In this document: positions 4,529 through 6,887 of the stretch, piece by piece
Position numbering within the stretch: the first letter of the stretch is position 1
How the letters are laid out: every line of letters begins with the position of its first letter
NCBI GenBank assembly: GCA_934447715.1
Contig: CAKSER010000060.1
Span: forward strand, 1 to 6,887
DNA: 6,887 nt
DNA from: an uncultured Eubacteriales bacterium
GTDB lineage: Bacteria; Bacillota; Clostridia; Oscillospirales; CAG-272
Direction: 5' to 3'
The notes under the pieces: model-generated
The model's input: the letters and a program-made list of their open reading frames with translations, nothing else
What the model was told of the DNA's origin: nothing
Databases searched by the model: none
Position numbers and translations under genes: made by a program

Positions 4529-5887
4529 TTGAAAATACTGATCGCAGGTGACGGAAAACTGGGAATTACGCTTGCAAGGCAGCTTTCGGGTGAAGGACAC
4601 GACATTACCTTGATCGACACCGAAAGCTCGGTGCTTGAGACAAGCGTCGATCTTCTTGACATAATGGCTGTGCAGGGCAACTGCATTACCATGGATACGC
4701 TTCAGAATGCGGAGGTTAAGGATGCCGATCTGCTTATCGCGGCAACGGGAACCGACGAGGTCAATCTTCTTTGCTGCGTAACCGCTCACGGAATGAATCC
4801 CGAGCTTCACACCATAGCAAGAATCAGAAACCCCGAGTATACCTCGCAGGTTTATAAGATGCCGGACGCCTTCGGGCTTTCGATGACGGTAAATCCGGAA
4901 AAGCAAGCGGCAATCGAGATCGAACGGCTTTTGAAATATCCCGGATTTTTAAAGAGAGACACCTTTGCAAAAGGAAGAGCGGAAATCGTCGAGATGCGCG
5001 TCAAGGCATCAAGTCCGCTCTGCAACCTCACTCTCAATTCGCTTACTACGGTTGCAAAATGCAATGTCCTTGTCTGCGTGGTTTTAAGAGACGGAACCGC
5101 TCTTATCCCGGACGGAAATTTCGTCCTTGAGGAAGGTGACAGAATATTTGTCACCGCGCCTACCGACAACCTTTCGATCCTGCTGAAAAATCTCGGAATT
5201 GTCACTCACAGGGCAAAACGCGTAGTTATCGCAGGAGGCGGAAAAATCAGCTTCTATCTTGCACAGAACCTTGAAAAAAGCGGCATAAGCGTCACTGTTA
5301 TAGAACAGAACGAGGATGTCTGCCGCGAGCTTGCATCGCTTTTGCCGTCGACAGACATCATTCGCGGAGACGCAAGCAGCCAGGAGCTGCTCGAAAGCGA
5401 GGGAGTGCCGGATTGCGATGCGTTTATCGCACTCACCGGACTTGACGAGCTCAATATGGTCCTTGCCCTTTACGGAAATTCCTTCGGAGTTCCGCAGATG
5501 ATAACCAAGCTCGGAAGAATCGACAATCCCAAGGTAACAGACGATCTGCCGCTCGGCTCTGTAATCAGCCCGAGGCATTTAAGCTGCAACAACATAGTAA
5601 GATATGTAAGAGCGCTTCAGAACAAGGCAGGCGCTGCCTCCTCGATTCACTTCATAGCCGACGGAAAGGCAGAGGCAATAGAATTTACCGTCGACGATTC
5701 GACGCAAAACTGCAAAACACCGCTGAAAAACATAAAAACGAAAAAGAATGTGCTTATCGCATGCATCACAAGAGGAATGAAGACCATGCTCCCGAGCGGC
5801 GATTCCTTCTTCCAGAAGGGCGACTCGGTCGTCATTGTATCCAGCGGCGACACGGTAATCAGACAGCTGAACGATATCTTTGCATAA
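4529..5887 (+). CDS. trkA: Trk potassium uptake system regulatory subunit TrkA
   Basis: This 452-residue cytosolic protein binds nucleotides and gates the TrkH potassium channel subunit. It is a full-length double-RCK TrkA (the family is about 450-460 residues), not the half-size KtrA type. The first Rossmann domain begins at once: GDGKLG (7-12) is the dinucleotide glycine motif and D30 closes strand two. The first RCK_C domain spans about 140-222. The second Rossmann domain has GGGKIS (236-241) and acidic E259, with RCK_C about 368-452. The start is TTG 4529. The next in-frame ATG, codon 46, would remove the first glycine motif, and AGAGGG lies 9 nt upstream of the TTG. Promoter and gene are divergent from the ABC operon. 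The gene is followed after 24 bp by trkH, so the pair is an operon. Confidence 0.95.
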   Translation: MKILIAGDGKLGITLARQLSGEGHDITLIDTESSVLETSVDLLDIMAVQGNCITMDTLQNAEVKDADLLIAATGTDEVNLLCCVTAHGMNPELHTIARIRNPEYTSQVYKMPDAFGLSMTVNPEKQAAIEIERLLKYPGFLKRDTFAKGRAEIVEMRVKASSPLCNLTLNSLTTVAKCNVLVCVVLRDGTALIPDGNFVLEEGDRIFVTAPTDNLSILLKNLGIVTHRAKRVVIAGGGKISFYLAQNLEKSGISVTVIEQNEDVCRELASLLPSTDIIRGDASSQELLESEGVPDCDAFIALTGLDELNMVLALYGNSFGVPQMITKLGRIDNPKVTDDLPLGSVISPRHLSCNNIVRYVRALQNKAGAASSIHFIADGKAEAIEFTVDDSTQNCKTPLKNIKTKKNVLIACITRGMKTMLPSGDSFFQKGDSVVIVSSGDTVIRQLNDIFA

Positions 5888-5911
5888 CTTCACAAAACAG
5901 AGGATTTAACT

Positions 5912-6887
5912 ATGAACTATAAAATGATGGGCAGGTTCAATTCGCAGATTTTGTGCGTTGTTACGCTGTTTATGTTTCCGCCGCTTCTGATCTGCCTTTT
6001 TGACGGCGATATCAAAGCGGCATATGCATTTGTTTTCGCAATGCTGATCGGCGTCGGCATTTCCTGGATACTTGCGCTTATCTCAAAAAACTCAAAAAGC
6101 GGATTTTATGCGAGAGAGGGACTTATCTGCGTCGGCACCGCCTGGATACTGATCGGAATTGTCGGATGCCTGCCGTTCTGCTTTTCAAAGGAAATTCCCG
6201 GATTTGTCGATGCGCTCTTCGAAATGGTTTCCGGTTTTACAACAACCGGAGCATCAATTTTAAAGGACGTCGAGGCTCTTCCCAGAGGTCTTATTTTCTG
6301 GAGAAGCTTCAGCCACTGGATCGGCGGAATGGGCGTGCTTGTTTTCCTGCTTGCAATTGCTCCGTCCGCAAAAACAAACAGCGGCTCGACCGTTCATCTT
6401 TTAAGAGCGGAAAGCCCGGGGCCCGAGGTCGGAAAGCTTGTGCCGAAAATCAGAAAGACGGCAATGATCCTTTACATAATCTATATGGGTCTTACGGTGC
6501 TCAATATTGTTTTCCTGCTTGCCGGAAGAATGCCGCTTTTTGATGCTCTCTGCACCGCGTTCGGAACAGCCGGAACAGGAGGCTTCGGCATTAAAAACGA
6601 CAGCCTCGCATCGTATTCTCCGTATCTGCAGACCGTAACATCGATCTTCCTTTTCCTGTTCGGCGTAAACTTCAACCTGTATTATCTTATGCTTATCAGG
6701 CGTTTCCGCGCAGCCTTCAAAAGCACGGAGCTGTGGACGTATCTCGGTATCGTTGCGGCGTCAATAGGTCTTATAGCCGTGAACATATATAAAATCTACG
6801 GCACCGCTGCGGAAACCGTTCGTCAGTCGGCGTTTCAGGTCGTGTCGGTCATAACCACCACCGGATACGCAACAAGCGACTTCAATA
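5912..6887 (+). CDS. trkH: Trk potassium channel subunit TrkH (partial, cut by window edge)
   Basis: The frame starts at ATG 5912 with AGAGGA 7 nt upstream, 24 bp after trkA. It stays open for 325 codons to the right edge, about two thirds of a typical TrkH of roughly 480 residues. TrkH is the membrane pore for K+ uptake, built from four repeated helix-P-loop-helix units. Three filter loops are visible: T110-TTGAS, T222-GGFG and T315-TTGYATSD. Each carries the filter glycine (G113, G223, G318) expected for K+ selectivity. The family hallmark RSFSHWIGGMGV is at 131-142. The N-terminal helices at about 13-30 and 37-57 precede the first unit. The fourth unit and C-terminus lie outside the window. 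No frameshift or internal stop is seen. Function depends on TrkA from the same operon. Confidence 0.95.
   Translation, partial: MNYKMMGRFNSQILCVVTLFMFPPLLICLFDGDIKAAYAFVFAMLIGVGISWILALISKNSKSGFYAREGLICVGTAWILIGIVGCLPFCFSKEIPGFVDALFEMVSGFTTTGASILKDVEALPRGLIFWRSFSHWIGGMGVLVFLLAIAPSAKTNSGSTVHLLRAESPGPEVGKLVPKIRKTAMILYIIYMGLTVLNIVFLLAGRMPLFDALCTAFGTAGTGGFGIKNDSLASYSPYLQTVTSIFLFLFGVNFNLYYLMLIRRFRAAFKSTELWTYLGIVAASIGLIAVNIYKIYGTAAETVRQSAFQVVSVITTTGYATSDFN

Noticed and set aside
4852..5893. Minus-strand open frames opposite trkA (for example 5084-5578 and 5579-5893)
   Set aside because: They are shadows of trkA: no motifs, no ribosome binding sites, and the opposite strand encodes a complete, well-conserved protein.
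6166..6675. Alternative frames across trkH (plus 6166-6543, minus 6481-6675)
   Set aside because: The true trkH frame runs uninterrupted through this stretch with three K+ filter loops; the alternatives have composition typical of out-of-frame reading.
1..6887. CRISPR arrays, tRNA or rRNA genes, complete insertion sequences
   Set aside because: No regularly spaced repeats, cloverleaf-type sequences, rRNA motifs, or transposase with terminal inverted repeats were seen.

Overview
The window looks like a chromosome segment of a low-to-medium GC Gram-positive bacterium, most likely a gut-type Clostridia (Firmicutes). The evidence is two lipobox lipoproteins, strong AAAGGAG/GGGAGGA-type ribosome binding sites, GTG and TTG starts, near-consensus sigma-A promoters and AT-rich intergenic DNA. 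The genus cannot be fixed from the sequence alone.

Layout, left to right. (a) Positions 1-76 hold the last 24 codons of a plus-strand gene that resembles the tail of a large serine recombinase; this is tentative. (b) Positions 77-499 contain no convincing gene, but do contain a 42-bp inverted repeat (89-130) and a minus-strand terminator (463-498). (c) Positions 608-1110 form a self-contained minus-strand unit. It has phased A-tracts, a 17-bp-spaced promoter, a 5'-terminal hairpin, and a GTG-started 118-aa lipoprotein with an internal 19-residue duplication. A small 25-codon ORF follows, ending 2 nt from the terminator. (d) Positions 1182-4325 form a minus-strand ABC-importer operon: promoter, about 190-nt structured leader, substrate-binding lipoprotein, permease, ATPase, terminator. 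The genes belong to the COG2984/COG4120/COG1101 set, which includes the streptococcal tryptophan importer TrpXYZ. (e) Positions 4429-6887 form a divergent plus-strand unit: promoter, then trkA (two RCK modules, TTG start), then trkH, which runs off the right edge.

Working together: the lipid-anchored binding protein should capture a small solute, probably an amino acid, and hand it to the permease, with import powered by the ATPase. TrkA should be the cytosolic nucleotide-binding gating partner of the TrkH potassium channel subunit. The two systems share a 103-bp divergent control region (4326-4428) between their -35 boxes.

Most of the window is ordinary housekeeping transport. The least explained parts are the long ABC-operon leader with a terminator-like hairpin just before the first gene, the duplicated-repeat lipoprotein with its curved-DNA promoter, and the non-coding stretch next to the possible recombinase tail.
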